DNA of 64,000 nucleotides, taken from assembly GCF_021502655.1 (NCBI RefSeq), contig NZ_JAKFFT010000002.1, forward strand, positions 744,001 through 808,000, read 5' to 3'. The notes under the pieces are model-generated. The model saw nothing but the letters and a program-made list of their open reading frames with translations. It did no database searches and was not told the origin of the DNA. The stretch's first letter is position 1. Every line of letters begins with the position of its first letter. Of this stretch, positions 56,299-64,000 are shown piece by piece. The position numbers were made by a program, and so were the translations under genes. Origin of the DNA: Dyadobacter sp. CY347. Its GTDB lineage: Bacteria > Bacteroidota > Bacteroidia > Cytophagales > Spirosomataceae.

Positions 56299-57408
56299 TT
56301 ATTTTCCCTCTTTAATCACTGCGCCTTCCCTGAGGTTCTGAACGCCTTCGACGGCAATTTTTTCTCCTTCTTTCAGCCCTTCTTTAATGATCACGTTTGC
56401 TCCCAGAGATGTTCCCAGCACAATCCGGCGCTGGCTTACCTTGCTGCTGTCGCCAGCCACATACACAAAGAATTCACCAAGCTGCTCAGTAACTGCTTTA
56501 TAAGGGATCACAACAGATTTGCCTGCACCATTATTCAGCACGCGCACCGTTCCGCTCATGCCCGAGCGCAGCCGGTTGTCTTTGTTTGGGAAAACAAGCC
56601 TTGTCTTAATGGTCCCTGTCTGCGGGTCTACGGCGCGGTCAATCAGGGCGATTTTACCTGTTGCGGGAAAAATATCGTTTCCGAATTTCAAGGTAAATGT
56701 TGAATCAGCGGCCTTTGCGTCTTTCATCAATGTTGAAAAGCGGTAGATTTCTCTCTGGTCAACATTAAAATCAACTGCCAGCTGGGTGTCGGTGGAAACG
56801 GTGTTCAAAACAGTTTGACCCGCCGTTATGGCAGCGCCCACTTTGACCATTGAAATGCCAATCACACCATCAAAAGGGGCGGTGACCTTGGTATAATTTA
56901 CGCTGGTCTGAACAGCCTGAATATTTGCCTTGGCCGCCTCGGCCTGCCTTTTGGCTACTTCCAGGGCTGCATCTGCATTATCAACGAGCTGCTTGGCAAC
57001 AGCATCGTTTTTTTCAAGCTCGTGGTAGCGATCCGCATCTTTCTGGGCGCGGGTCAGATTGGCTTGCTGCACATTCAGGTTGGCAACGGCCTGGTCGTAA
57101 TTTGCATTATAAAGCTGCGCGTCAATAGAATAGAGCAGCTGGCCTTTTCTGACGCGGGCGCCATCTTTAAAATGAATGCCGGTGATAAAGCCCGTAACCT
57201 GAGGCCTAAGCTCGATTTCGTTCAGCGCCGTTACCGTGCCGGGATATTCGTCGTAATAAGTGGCATCCGCGGTGGTCACCTCTACAAGTGAGACAGGCAC
57301 GGCCGGTGGTGCGGCGGCTTGCTGCTGCTGCTCTTTCTTATCTCCGCATGAGCTCAGAATGCCCAGAAACAGTGCTGCCGAAAAGTATGGTAATTTATTT
57401 GAGAACAT
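56299..57408 (-). CDS. RND efflux periplasmic adaptor (AcrA-like lipoprotein)
   Basis: From the ATG at 57408 the product is 369 residues; a TTG six codons upstream is possible but less likely. A lipobox lies at ILSSCGD near residue 21, so it is anchored in the inner membrane. The layout is that of membrane-fusion proteins: a lipoyl half-motif (EIRPQVTGFI), a helical hairpin (about 90-160, Ala/Gln-rich), the second lipoyl half (VTAPFDGVIG), a beta-barrel and a membrane-proximal domain. It links the permease to the TolC-type channel. It lies between these genes in one operon. Confidence 0.96.
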   Translation of the reverse strand: MFSNKLPYFSAALFLGILSSCGDKKEQQQQAAAPPAVPVSLVEVTTADATYYDEYPGTVTALNEIELRPQVTGFITGIHFKDGARVRKGQLLYSIDAQLYNANYDQAVANLNVQQANLTRAQKDADRYHELEKNDAVAKQLVDNADAALEVAKRQAEAAKANIQAVQTSVNYTKVTAPFDGVIGISMVKVGAAITAGQTVLNTVSTDTQLAVDFNVDQREIYRFSTLMKDAKAADSTFTLKFGNDIFPATGKIALIDRAVDPQTGTIKTRLVFPNKDNRLRSGMSGTVRVLNNGAGKSVVIPYKAVTEQLGEFFVYVAGDSSKVSQRRIVLGTSLGANVIIKEGLKEGEKIAVEGVQNLREGAVIKEGK

Positions 57409-57427
57409 AATAGGGGTATTTTTCAAT

Positions 57428-58789
57428 TTAATAGTTCATTTGCCCAAGGGCTTTTTGCACATCAATCTTACTGGCCAGTGTCTGGTAGAGCGCATTGTAA
57501 TAGCTGATGCGCGCCAGGCGCAGATCCGTTTCGGATGTGACTACTTCCAGATAGGTTTTAATGCCTGATTTATATTGCAGCTGAATCACATCGTAGACCT
57601 CGCGGGCCAGATCCATGTTGTCTTTCTGAGCAAGCAGGTTGGTCAGATTGCCCTTGTAATTAGCCAGCGCCTGTGCGTATTCAGCGCTGACATTCATTTG
57701 AAGACCTTTAATGTCCCAATCAAGTCGTTTGATCTGCCATTCGGCCGCCCTGGTGTTAGCCTTTCTTTTGCCGCCCTGATATAGTGGAAGCGAAAGCGTC
57801 AGCAGTCCAAATGAATTGGGATAATTTTTGTTATAAAGATCGGTAAACTGGTTGTTCTGAAAGTTCAGGTTATAAGCCCCGTTGAGCGAAATATTTGGCA
57901 GGTAGCTCCATTTGTTGTATTGAAGATTGGCCTCCAAAAGCTTTTTCTGCGTGCTCAGAAGCTGAAATTCGATGCGCGCGTTCAGATCCAGATTCTGCAT
58001 CGTATCCAGCAGGATCTCTCTTTCCATCTGCAATGTATCATAGCTGATCTCCAATTGTTTATCAGAAGGATAGCCCATAAGCGATTTCAGATATTCAAGC
58101 TTGGCTTTCAAAAGCTCCTCATTGCTCTTCTTGCTGGCTTTGGTGTTATTAAGCGAAATTGTCGCGCGCTTGAAATCAGTTTTATCAGCAATTCCTGATT
58201 TATACTGATTTTCAGCATCCTTTAAACTTCTTTCCAAACGCTGAATGTCTTCCTGGGCCACATCGATCTGCTGGGTTGTTGCCAGCACATCATAGAAAGC
58301 TTTGGAAACATTGACGGCAATGTCAGTCTTATTAAAAGAGGTGTTTTGACTGGCCGCCAGGAGAACCTCTCTTTTTGTCTGGTTGGCCAAAAGCACATCG
58401 CGGTTGAAGATCTGCTGCGATAATGTGAACTGGGCCGCAGAAATGTTGCTAACACCAAGCTTTACAGGGTTACCGGCAATAATGCTGGTTTGTACGATAA
58501 AGTTGTGTTGCAGGTTGTAATTGAAATTGATCTGCGGATACCAGTCTGCAAGCCTGCTGCGGATCTGGTTTTCTGTAATACGCTCATCGATCAGCGATTG
58601 CTGAACAATGGGCTGGTTTTTAATGGCGTAGTCAACAACCGCCTGCAAAGTTGCCTGCTCCAATAAGGGCGCCTCTTTGGAACTTTCCTGAATGGCCTGA
58701 GAAAATATAGGGCAAAAAGAAGTGAGTAAAAGCAGTGCCGAGCTAAGCGCCAAACGCATTGTTTTTTGTGGCTTAGACCAATACTTCAT
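57428..58789 (-). CDS. TolC-family outer-membrane channel protein
   Basis: A 453-residue outer-membrane efflux protein with a signal peptide ending near PIFSQA. Two internally similar halves carry long Gln/Asn/Ala-rich helices (for example QYKSGIADKTDFKRATISLN and QLQYKSGIKTYLEVV), typical of the TolC coiled-coil barrel. It is the first gene of the operon: adaptor and permease follow on the same strand. I saw no repressor gene next to it and no convincing consensus promoter in the 405-bp region upstream. Confidence 0.95.
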   Translation of the reverse strand: MKYWSKPQKTMRLALSSALLLLTSFCPIFSQAIQESSKEAPLLEQATLQAVVDYAIKNQPIVQQSLIDERITENQIRSRLADWYPQINFNYNLQHNFIVQTSIIAGNPVKLGVSNISAAQFTLSQQIFNRDVLLANQTKREVLLAASQNTSFNKTDIAVNVSKAFYDVLATTQQIDVAQEDIQRLERSLKDAENQYKSGIADKTDFKRATISLNNTKASKKSNEELLKAKLEYLKSLMGYPSDKQLEISYDTLQMEREILLDTMQNLDLNARIEFQLLSTQKKLLEANLQYNKWSYLPNISLNGAYNLNFQNNQFTDLYNKNYPNSFGLLTLSLPLYQGGKRKANTRAAEWQIKRLDWDIKGLQMNVSAEYAQALANYKGNLTNLLAQKDNMDLAREVYDVIQLQYKSGIKTYLEVVTSETDLRLARISYYNALYQTLASKIDVQKALGQMNY

Positions 58790-59194
58790 GTAGATTTTTT
58801 ATTTTATGAAACAGAGTGAATAATGACGCTATCACAGCGCCGTGGTAAAGAATAAGACCCGGTCGTCAGCTGTCGGTAGGAATAAAAGTTCGGCTTGACT
58901 GGAAAATCACAGGGCGGGCTAAGGGATACATAAAAGGTTCAGGATGAAAAATTTTGTATACAAATGGTGACATAATGGATGTGAAAACCACTCGCCAGGG
59001 TTCTTGGATTGTACTTATTAAGGATTTAAAACCCGGAATAGTTTCACATGAACGGGTAAAAATTTCGGCTGCCGGGCAATCTTCTTCTAATAATCAAAAT
59101 TTTAAAAGAAATTGTGCACAAATGCGTTGGGTAGCCCGAATGCTGTATGGATTGCAATATTCAGGGGCGGTTACTTAGCATTTTTGGAAGTTAC
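58790..59194. other. 405-bp gene-free region between TolC and the symporter
   Basis: This stretch lies upstream of the TolC start and downstream of the symporter stop. Plus-strand openings exist (for example 58954-59178) but have unprotein-like composition. I found no strong terminator, no consensus -7 box on the minus strand and no obvious structured RNA. Confidence 0.5.
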
Positions 59195-60898
59195 TTATAA
59201 TGCTTTTACTTCTGCCTGCGGCTGGGGCCAGATCTTTTCGAGAGCCATGGCAAATAAAATAACCAGCACGCAGCCGATCAAATTAAGCCACAGGAAAGCA
59301 GTCAGATCAAGCCAGTAGCTGAGAACCACGAAGATTTCCCCTAATATGCTGGCAAAAAAAACGGCCCTGCTCCCGATTTTGGGAAAGTAAAAAGCCACTA
59401 AGAATATGCCCAGGATTACGCCATAGAACAATGATCCCAGAATGTTAACGGCCTCGATCATGCTGCCCAGCCGGGAGGCATACTGCGCCACGCCAATGCA
59501 AAAAACGCCCCAGAAGAATGTGGCCCAGCGGGAGGCTGCCACGTAATTGAGTGAATCATCATCTTTGTGCACCATCCGCTTGTAGATATCGACAATGCTG
59601 CAGGACGCCAGTGAGTTGTAAGCAGATGCAACCGAGCCCATGGATGCCAGAAGGATCACGGCGATCAAAAGGCCAACCATTCCTACCGGCAGATAATCAA
59701 TCACAAACCTTAGGAAAATGTAATTGACATCATTGATCTCAGCCCCGTTGGCTTTCGACAGCACGGTCCCGGCCTCTTTGCGCACATCCTGAACCTGGGT
59801 TTCGATCTTTGCCAGTGCCTTGCGAGAGCTTTCGATGGCAGATTCGTCGTCTTTTTTAAGCGCGCGCGTCAGCTCCATGACATGCGGACGCTTAGCGGCC
59901 TGAATGGCATCATGCCGGGTTTCGAGCTTTTTATACTCACCCGCATACTGGGTGTTTCTGACCAGCTGCACTGCCGTTTCGTTAAAGAACAGCGGCGGGT
60001 TTGTAAATTGATAAAATGCAAATACCAAAACGCCCACAAGTAGGATCAAAAACTGCATTGGAATTTTCAAAAGACCATTCATGGCCAGCCCCAGCTTGCT
60101 TTGTCCCTGAGAGCTGCCCGTCAGAAAGCGGCCGACCTGCGATTGATCCGTGCCAAAATAGGAGAGTTGCAGAAAAAAACCTCCGATCAGCCCAGACCAC
60201 ACATTATAACGGTTATTTAAATCAAATGTAAAGTCGATCAGATTAATCTTGCCCATTTTGCCTGCTACGTGCAGGGCGTCGCCAAACGAGACATCATCGG
60301 GCAAAAACCTGACGACCATCACACCTGCAACCACCATCCCAACCGTAATGATGCCCATCTGCTGCAAATGCGTGTGCGAAACCGCGCGGCTACCGCCCGC
60401 GATCGTGTAGAGCATAACAATGCCGCCGGAAATAATGTTGGTCCACATAATGTCCCAGCCCAGGATAGCCGAAAGGATCAGAGAAGGCGCGTATATGGAA
60501 AGCCCGGTTGAAAGCCCTCGTTGCAAAAGAAAAAGAAATGAAGTGAGCGCCCGCGTCCGAAGATCAAACCGCCTTTCTAAAAACTCATAAGCCGTAAATA
60601 TTTTAAGCTGACCGAATTTGGGCACAAACGTGATACACAACACCACCATAGCAAGCGGCAAACCAAAGTAGAACTGCACAAACCGCATTCCGTCCGTATA
60701 AGCCTGCCCGGGAGCGGATAAAAACGTAATCGCGCTGGCCTGCGTAGCCATTAATGATAACGTAACGTGATACCACGGCATAGACTGACCCGCCAGTAAA
60801 AACGATTCCATCGTATGCTTCTCGCGGCTGCGATAAATCCCGTAGGCAACAACAAATATCAGAGTAAGGGAGAGTACAATCCAGTCCAGCGAGCTCAT
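59195..60898 (-). CDS. Sodium:solute symporter (SSS family)
   Basis: A 567-residue inner-membrane protein with about 13 or 14 transmembrane helices. The early motif MESFLLAGQSMPWYHVTLSLMATQASAITFLSAPG region and the later GVILGIFLVAFYFPKIG helix are typical of the SSS family, which imports sugars, amino acids, carboxylates or vitamins with sodium. A soluble insertion of charged residues (about 325-380) sits in the middle, which is larger than in many members. Its start overlaps the stop of the 62-residue protein as ATGA, so the two are translationally coupled. The substrate is unknown. Confidence 0.94.
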   Translation of the reverse strand: MSSLDWIVLSLTLIFVVAYGIYRSREKHTMESFLLAGQSMPWYHVTLSLMATQASAITFLSAPGQAYTDGMRFVQFYFGLPLAMVVLCITFVPKFGQLKIFTAYEFLERRFDLRTRALTSFLFLLQRGLSTGLSIYAPSLILSAILGWDIMWTNIISGGIVMLYTIAGGSRAVSHTHLQQMGIITVGMVVAGVMVVRFLPDDVSFGDALHVAGKMGKINLIDFTFDLNNRYNVWSGLIGGFFLQLSYFGTDQSQVGRFLTGSSQGQSKLGLAMNGLLKIPMQFLILLVGVLVFAFYQFTNPPLFFNETAVQLVRNTQYAGEYKKLETRHDAIQAAKRPHVMELTRALKKDDESAIESSRKALAKIETQVQDVRKEAGTVLSKANGAEINDVNYIFLRFVIDYLPVGMVGLLIAVILLASMGSVASAYNSLASCSIVDIYKRMVHKDDDSLNYVAASRWATFFWGVFCIGVAQYASRLGSMIEAVNILGSLFYGVILGIFLVAFYFPKIGSRAVFFASILGEIFVVLSYWLDLTAFLWLNLIGCVLVILFAMALEKIWPQPQAEVKAL

Positions 60899-61083
60899 TG
60901 AAAGTGTTTCATAAATAAATAGAAGAGGACAATCAGCAGAATGAGCGTGCCAATCAGCAGCTGATAGAGCTGTTTCCAGCTTCTGACAAATGGGGGCAAA
61001 CCATCACGGTCGTTGGCGACCCCGTCCTGCGCGGACTGGTCCTGCGGAACCCGATCCTCTGGGCTGTTTTCATTTATATTCAT
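60895..61083 (-). CDS. Small single-pass membrane protein coupled to the symporter
   Basis: A 62-residue protein. The N-terminal half is acidic and Asn/Gln-rich; the C-terminal half is one hydrophobic helix (about residues 38-58, LYQLLIGTLILLIVLFYLF). Its stop and the symporter start overlap by four bases (ATGA, 60895-60898). It may be a small accessory subunit of the symporter. I recognise no family. Confidence 0.75.
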   Translation of the reverse strand: MNINENSPEDRVPQDQSAQDGVANDRDGLPPFVRSWKQLYQLLIGTLILLIVLFYLFMKHFQ

Positions 61084-61121
61084 TAGAACGGGTCAGGGTT
61101 GAGGCTGCAAGCAGCCGGGCA

Positions 61122-61196
61122 TTGTACCACCGGATAGTGTACCATCAGGTGACTTATCGCCGGGTTGCGTACCACTAAGCAGCGTGCCAGCGGTAA
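61122..61196. repeat. Five degenerate 15-bp tandem repeats
   Basis: Consecutive units are TTGTACCACCGGATA, GTGTACCATCAGGTG, ACTTATCGCCGGGTT, GCGTACCACTAAGCA and GCGTGCCAGCGGTAA (61122, 61137, 61152, 61167, 61182). GTACCA recurs in phase. A possible sixth unit precedes at 61107. They lie in non-coding sequence between the divergent small membrane protein gene and the Wzi gene. Confidence 0.65.
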
Positions 61197-61366
61197 AAAT
61201 AGAACGGTTTTTACATTGTTTTAGCATGTGGAGTGAAAATTGGGATGAACGGGAGATTAGCCAATGTGCGATTTATTCTTGTCGGCTATTATCTTTACCT
61301 TTCTGATTATTTATGAACTTTTGCTATCCAACTGTCAAAACCTCAACGTTAACCACTTATATATTG

Positions 61367-62875
61367 ATGTCTACACTTCGACTCCTATCTTCAATTATCA
61401 TTATACTTATAGGCTCACTACCGGGCCTAACAAAGGACATCGCTCCGCTAGAAATAGCATTTCAAGATGAAACCATTCAAAGCGATACCAATGCCATTAC
61501 TTCCGGTGGAAAAGCCTGGGTGGAGCTGGCCGGTTATGGTTCAACTGCTTCGCGAACGCCTTTTTGGTTTCATGCAAATCAATGGGGTATTGTACCCACT
61601 TCGGGTCAGATACTCAGTCTTCGTGCCGGAGTGGAGGCAAGAAAATTTCTTTCGAAAGATTCCGAGTCCAAAGCTAATTGGTCCGTAGTATACGGAGCTG
61701 AGTTTGTTGGAAACGGCGCAAAGCATAGTAAATTCCTGATTCCGCAGGCATACGCCGGTGTGGCTTTCAGAAGCTTTCAGCTTACTGTCGGAAGGCGGAA
61801 GCAATACGTCGGATTTAACGACAATGAGCTAGGAACCGGTTCCTATATGTGGTCGGGAAACGCGCTGCCTATTCCTCGCATTCAACTTGGTTTTGAAAAT
61901 TATGTCCCTTTAATCAAGAACTTCTTCTATTTCAAAGGCTTTTATTCTGACGGGCTCCTGGACGGGAAAAGGCCCGTAACAAGCGAATTGAAATTACATA
62001 ATAAAGGATTATTTGTTCGATTGGGCAGACCAACCGGAACGGTGCAATTACACGGCGGTTTTAATCATGCAGTGCAATGGGGTGGTAAATCGCCTTACTT
62101 CACAGAAAATGGCCAGATGCCGAATGGTCTTGATAAGTATTGGTATGTGATTACAGGCTTTAAGCCAAAAGGGAAGTTGAAAGATGTTTCATCCTTCGAC
62201 AATACGAACCGAATCGGAAATCATGTAGCTAGTCTTGACTTCGGCTTGGAGCTCAATTTTGAATCTGTTAACATACTTTTCTATCGTCAAAATCTGATCG
62301 AAGACGGTTCGCTTTTTTATCTGAATAATTTAAAGGACGGCTTAAATGGCATAACCTTTAAAATGAAAAACAGCGAAGGTAAAGGCTTTTCGATTGACAG
62401 AATGACCTTTGAGCTGCTGTATACCAAAAGCCAGGGAGGCAGTGAAGCCGTAGATGGGAATAGCATTCGGGGGAAAGACGATTACTTTAACAATGGCCAG
62501 GTAAGGGACGGTTGGTCCTACTATGGAAGGGGGATTGGGACACCTTTCATTACTCCGCAATCGGAAAACAACTGGCCCAGATACGCAGATTTTTTCACCA
62601 ATAACAACCGTGTTTGGGTGATACATTCAGGGATGAAGGGGAAGGTAGGCAGTGCTTTGTGGACTTCCAAACTGTCCCTATCGAGCAACGAGGGAACTTA
62701 CGATGTCAAATTGCCAAACAAGATGTACCAGTTTTCGGGCATTGTCGGTCTTGAAAAGCAAGTGGAATGGTTGGGCGGCTCTGTCATAAAAGGCGCAGTT
62801 TCCGCTGATGCCGGCGAGTTTTTCGACGATGCCTTCGGACTGATGCTCTCAATCCGAAAGAATCTGTCGTTTTAA
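61367..62875 (+). CDS. Capsule assembly Wzi-family outer-membrane protein
   Basis: From the ATG at 61367 the product is 502 residues with a signal sequence. Longer in-frame openings from 61313 place residues ahead of it. The body is a predicted beta-barrel of the Wzi family (PF14052), with the motif WVELAGYGSTASRTPFWFHANQWG, RKQYVGFNDNELGTGS and PRIQLG strands. Wzi proteins bind surface polysaccharide and retain capsule at the cell surface. It converges with rfbD, whose stop is 1 bp away, so the two ends are tightly packed and no terminator separates them. Confidence 0.9.
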   Translation: MSTLRLLSSIIIILIGSLPGLTKDIAPLEIAFQDETIQSDTNAITSGGKAWVELAGYGSTASRTPFWFHANQWGIVPTSGQILSLRAGVEARKFLSKDSESKANWSVVYGAEFVGNGAKHSKFLIPQAYAGVAFRSFQLTVGRRKQYVGFNDNELGTGSYMWSGNALPIPRIQLGFENYVPLIKNFFYFKGFYSDGLLDGKRPVTSELKLHNKGLFVRLGRPTGTVQLHGGFNHAVQWGGKSPYFTENGQMPNGLDKYWYVITGFKPKGKLKDVSSFDNTNRIGNHVASLDFGLELNFESVNILFYRQNLIEDGSLFYLNNLKDGLNGITFKMKNSEGKGFSIDRMTFELLYTKSQGGSEAVDGNSIRGKDDYFNNGQVRDGWSYYGRGIGTPFITPQSENNWPRYADFFTNNNRVWVIHSGMKGKVGSALWTSKLSLSSNEGTYDVKLPNKMYQFSGIVGLEKQVEWLGGSVIKGAVSADAGEFFDDAFGLMLSIRKNLSF

Positions 62876-62876
62876 A

Positions 62877-63740
62877 TTATTGTTGTTCAACTGACAGCCT
62901 TTGCAAACATTCTGCAAGGCTGTCTCTCCAGTAAGGGATAGATATCCCGAATGTTGTTTTAATTTTCGTCTTATCCATTACCGAATAAGCCGGGCGGACA
63001 GCCTTGGTAACATATTCCGAAGTCTTAACCGGGTTCAGCCTCACTTGTGTTCCGCTAATATCAAAAACAGCCTTAGCGAAATCATACCACGAAGTGACAC
63101 CTTCGTTACTATAATGGTAAATGCCGTATTCCGTACTGCCTGATTCAATGATATCCAGAATCGCACCAGCCAGATCAATAGCGTAAGTAGGAGAGCCCAC
63201 CTGATCAACAATCACGCCAAGCTGGTCTCTTTCTTTGCCCAGCCTCAGCATTGTTTTTACAAAATTATTGCCATACTCCGAATACAACCAGCTCGTACGC
63301 AGCGTGAAGTGTTCAGGCAAAATTTCCGCAATGGCTGCCTCACCTTCAAGCTTGGTCAATCCGTAAATATTTTCTGGTTCCACTGGATCTGTTTCAGTTA
63401 ACAGGCCTGTTACATTGCCTTTAAAAACGAAGTCGGTGGAAACGTGAACGAGCTTCGCGCCATGTGCGGCACAGGCTCTCGCGATGTTAGCAGCCCCATC
63501 CCGGTTCACTTTTCGGCAGATTTCCTGCTCGTCTTCGGCTTTGTCTACGGCAGTGTAGGCGGCGCAGTTAATGACGAAGGAAGGGTTTTCAACTGAGAAT
63601 AATTTATTGAGAAGCGCTTCATCTAATATGTTGCCATCCTGTTCTGATGGGAACGATATGTCTGTAATGCTTCTTTCAGTCGCTACTTTTTTCAGGCAAC
63701 TACCCAGTTGGCCCGAGGCGCCTAATACTACTATTCTCAT
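62877..63740 (-). CDS. rfbD: dTDP-4-dehydrorhamnose reductase
   Basis: A 287-residue extended short-chain dehydrogenase. The Rossmann motif GASGQLG is at residues 7-13, the YxxxK catalytic pair is Tyr126/Lys130 (YGLTK), and STDFVFKG precedes it. It reduces dTDP-4-dehydro-L-rhamnose to dTDP-L-rhamnose, a donor for surface polysaccharides. The neighbouring rfbA/B/C genes are not in the window, so it is either isolated or at the edge of a cluster. It has a consensus promoter at 63767-63796. Confidence 0.96.
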   Translation of the reverse strand: MRIVVLGASGQLGSCLKKVATERSITDISFPSEQDGNILDEALLNKLFSVENPSFVINCAAYTAVDKAEDEQEICRKVNRDGAANIARACAAHGAKLVHVSTDFVFKGNVTGLLTETDPVEPENIYGLTKLEGEAAIAEILPEHFTLRTSWLYSEYGNNFVKTMLRLGKERDQLGVIVDQVGSPTYAIDLAGAILDIIESGSTEYGIYHYSNEGVTSWYDFAKAVFDISGTQVRLNPVKTSEYVTKAVRPAYSVMDKTKIKTTFGISIPYWRDSLAECLQRLSVEQQ

Positions 63741-63766
63741 GTATCCTTGTTGAAAAACGTTCGAGA

Positions 63767-63796
63767 CAAAGATAGGGAATGAAGGAGCTTAGCAAA
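63767..63796 (-). promoter_or_regulatory. Promoter of rfbD
   Basis: On the minus strand TTTG (63793-63796), an 18-bp spacer and TATCTTTG (63767-63774) match the Bacteroidota consensus. It starts directly after the stop of the upstream T9SS protein gene (63798-63800), so the two genes are probably transcribed separately. Confidence 0.65.
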
Positions 63797-63797
63797 A

Positions 63798-64000
63798 TTA
63801 TTTATTGATAATAAGCTTTTTTGAAGTAATAATTCCGTCCAAATTTTCCATGCTTAATAGGTAGATGCCAGAAGAAAGTAACCGAACATCAATTCCTCTG
63901 TCTGCCGACTTCGCCTCGATCCATCTTTTTCCAGTTAGGTCCTGGATCACAATGCGTCTGACGCGCTCAAAATTTACACCCTGAACAAAAATGCGATCAC
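63798..64000 (-). CDS. T9SS type A sorting-domain protein, C-terminal end (partial)
   Basis: Only the last 66 codons are present; the gene continues beyond the right edge. The frame shows the end of a T9SS type A C-terminal domain: a strand with VRRIVIQDLTGKRW, then LLSSGIYLLSM and a closing KKLIINK. The protein is thus secreted by the type IX system. Its main function lies outside the window. Confidence 0.88.
   Translation of the reverse strand, partial: DRIFVQGVNFERVRRIVIQDLTGKRWIEAKSADRGIDVRLLSSGIYLLSMENLDGIITSKKLIINK

Noticed and set aside
58954-59178. 74-codon plus-strand frame between TolC and the symporter
   Set aside because: Composition is irregular and no signal, fold pattern or promoter supports it.
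60990-61178. 62-codon plus-strand frame with 5-residue repeats
   Set aside because: The repeats come from the 15-bp DNA repeats at 61122-61196, and most of the frame is antisense to the small membrane protein gene.

Overview
The window is a chromosomal segment of a Bacteroidota bacterium of the order Cytophagales, most likely Dyadobacter or a close relative. The genus is inferred from overall protein resemblance and was not tested. Supporting signs are type IX secretion (T9SS) type A C-terminal domains on four proteins, DUF4270 and DUF4907 proteins, promoters of the TTG-N19-TAnnTTTG type, few Shine-Dalgarno sequences, and a pheT/coiled-coil/zapA/rny gene order. I saw no rRNA, tRNA, CRISPR array or insertion sequence, and the segment looks like ordinary core chromosome with lineage-specific surface genes.

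1-12 kb: the end of dnaA, a GNAT/FemAB-like protein, a putative aminopeptidase with a DUF3108 protein, recA with a terminator-like hairpin in its leader, then a leftward run pheT - coiled-coil protein - zapA - rny - MoxR/Mg-chelatase-type AAA ATPase, and a DUF1684 protein. 12-18 kb: a response regulator with a PhnP-like metallo-hydrolase, a molybdopterin oxidoreductase with a DUF819 membrane protein, and a two-subunit molybdenum hydroxylase. 18-28 kb: a vanadium-haloperoxidase/PAP2 lipoprotein with an outer-membrane channel-like protein, DinB, a DUF255 thioredoxin-domain protein with a T9SS-exported TIM-barrel-like protein, two small lipoproteins and an MFS transporter. 28-36 kb: a Nudix-type regulator divergent from a carboxylesterase, then the rimP-nusA-infB operon. 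36-40 kb: an EEP-family phosphohydrolase, a DUF4907/Kelch pair and a DUF4270 lipoprotein.

40-52 kb is the most distinctive part. A 1777-residue T9SS cell-surface protein is built of 14 Cys-bounded modules. Twelve of them form six tandem 621-bp dyads. The promoter carries two perfect palindromes. Next to it lie a short BLUF blue-light receptor with all key residues and a 1789-residue T9SS-exported subtilisin-like protease. 52-61 kb: a bestrophin, a complete RND efflux operon (TolC, adaptor, permease) and a sodium:solute symporter translationally coupled to a 62-residue membrane protein. 61-64 kb: a Wzi-type capsule/outer-membrane protein, dTDP-4-dehydrorhamnose reductase and the C-terminus of another T9SS cargo protein.

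The strongest candidate for something new is the 621-bp dyad-repeat surface protein together with its BLUF and protease neighbours. The recA leader hairpin and the Nudix-like regulator that lacks its catalytic glutamates come next.
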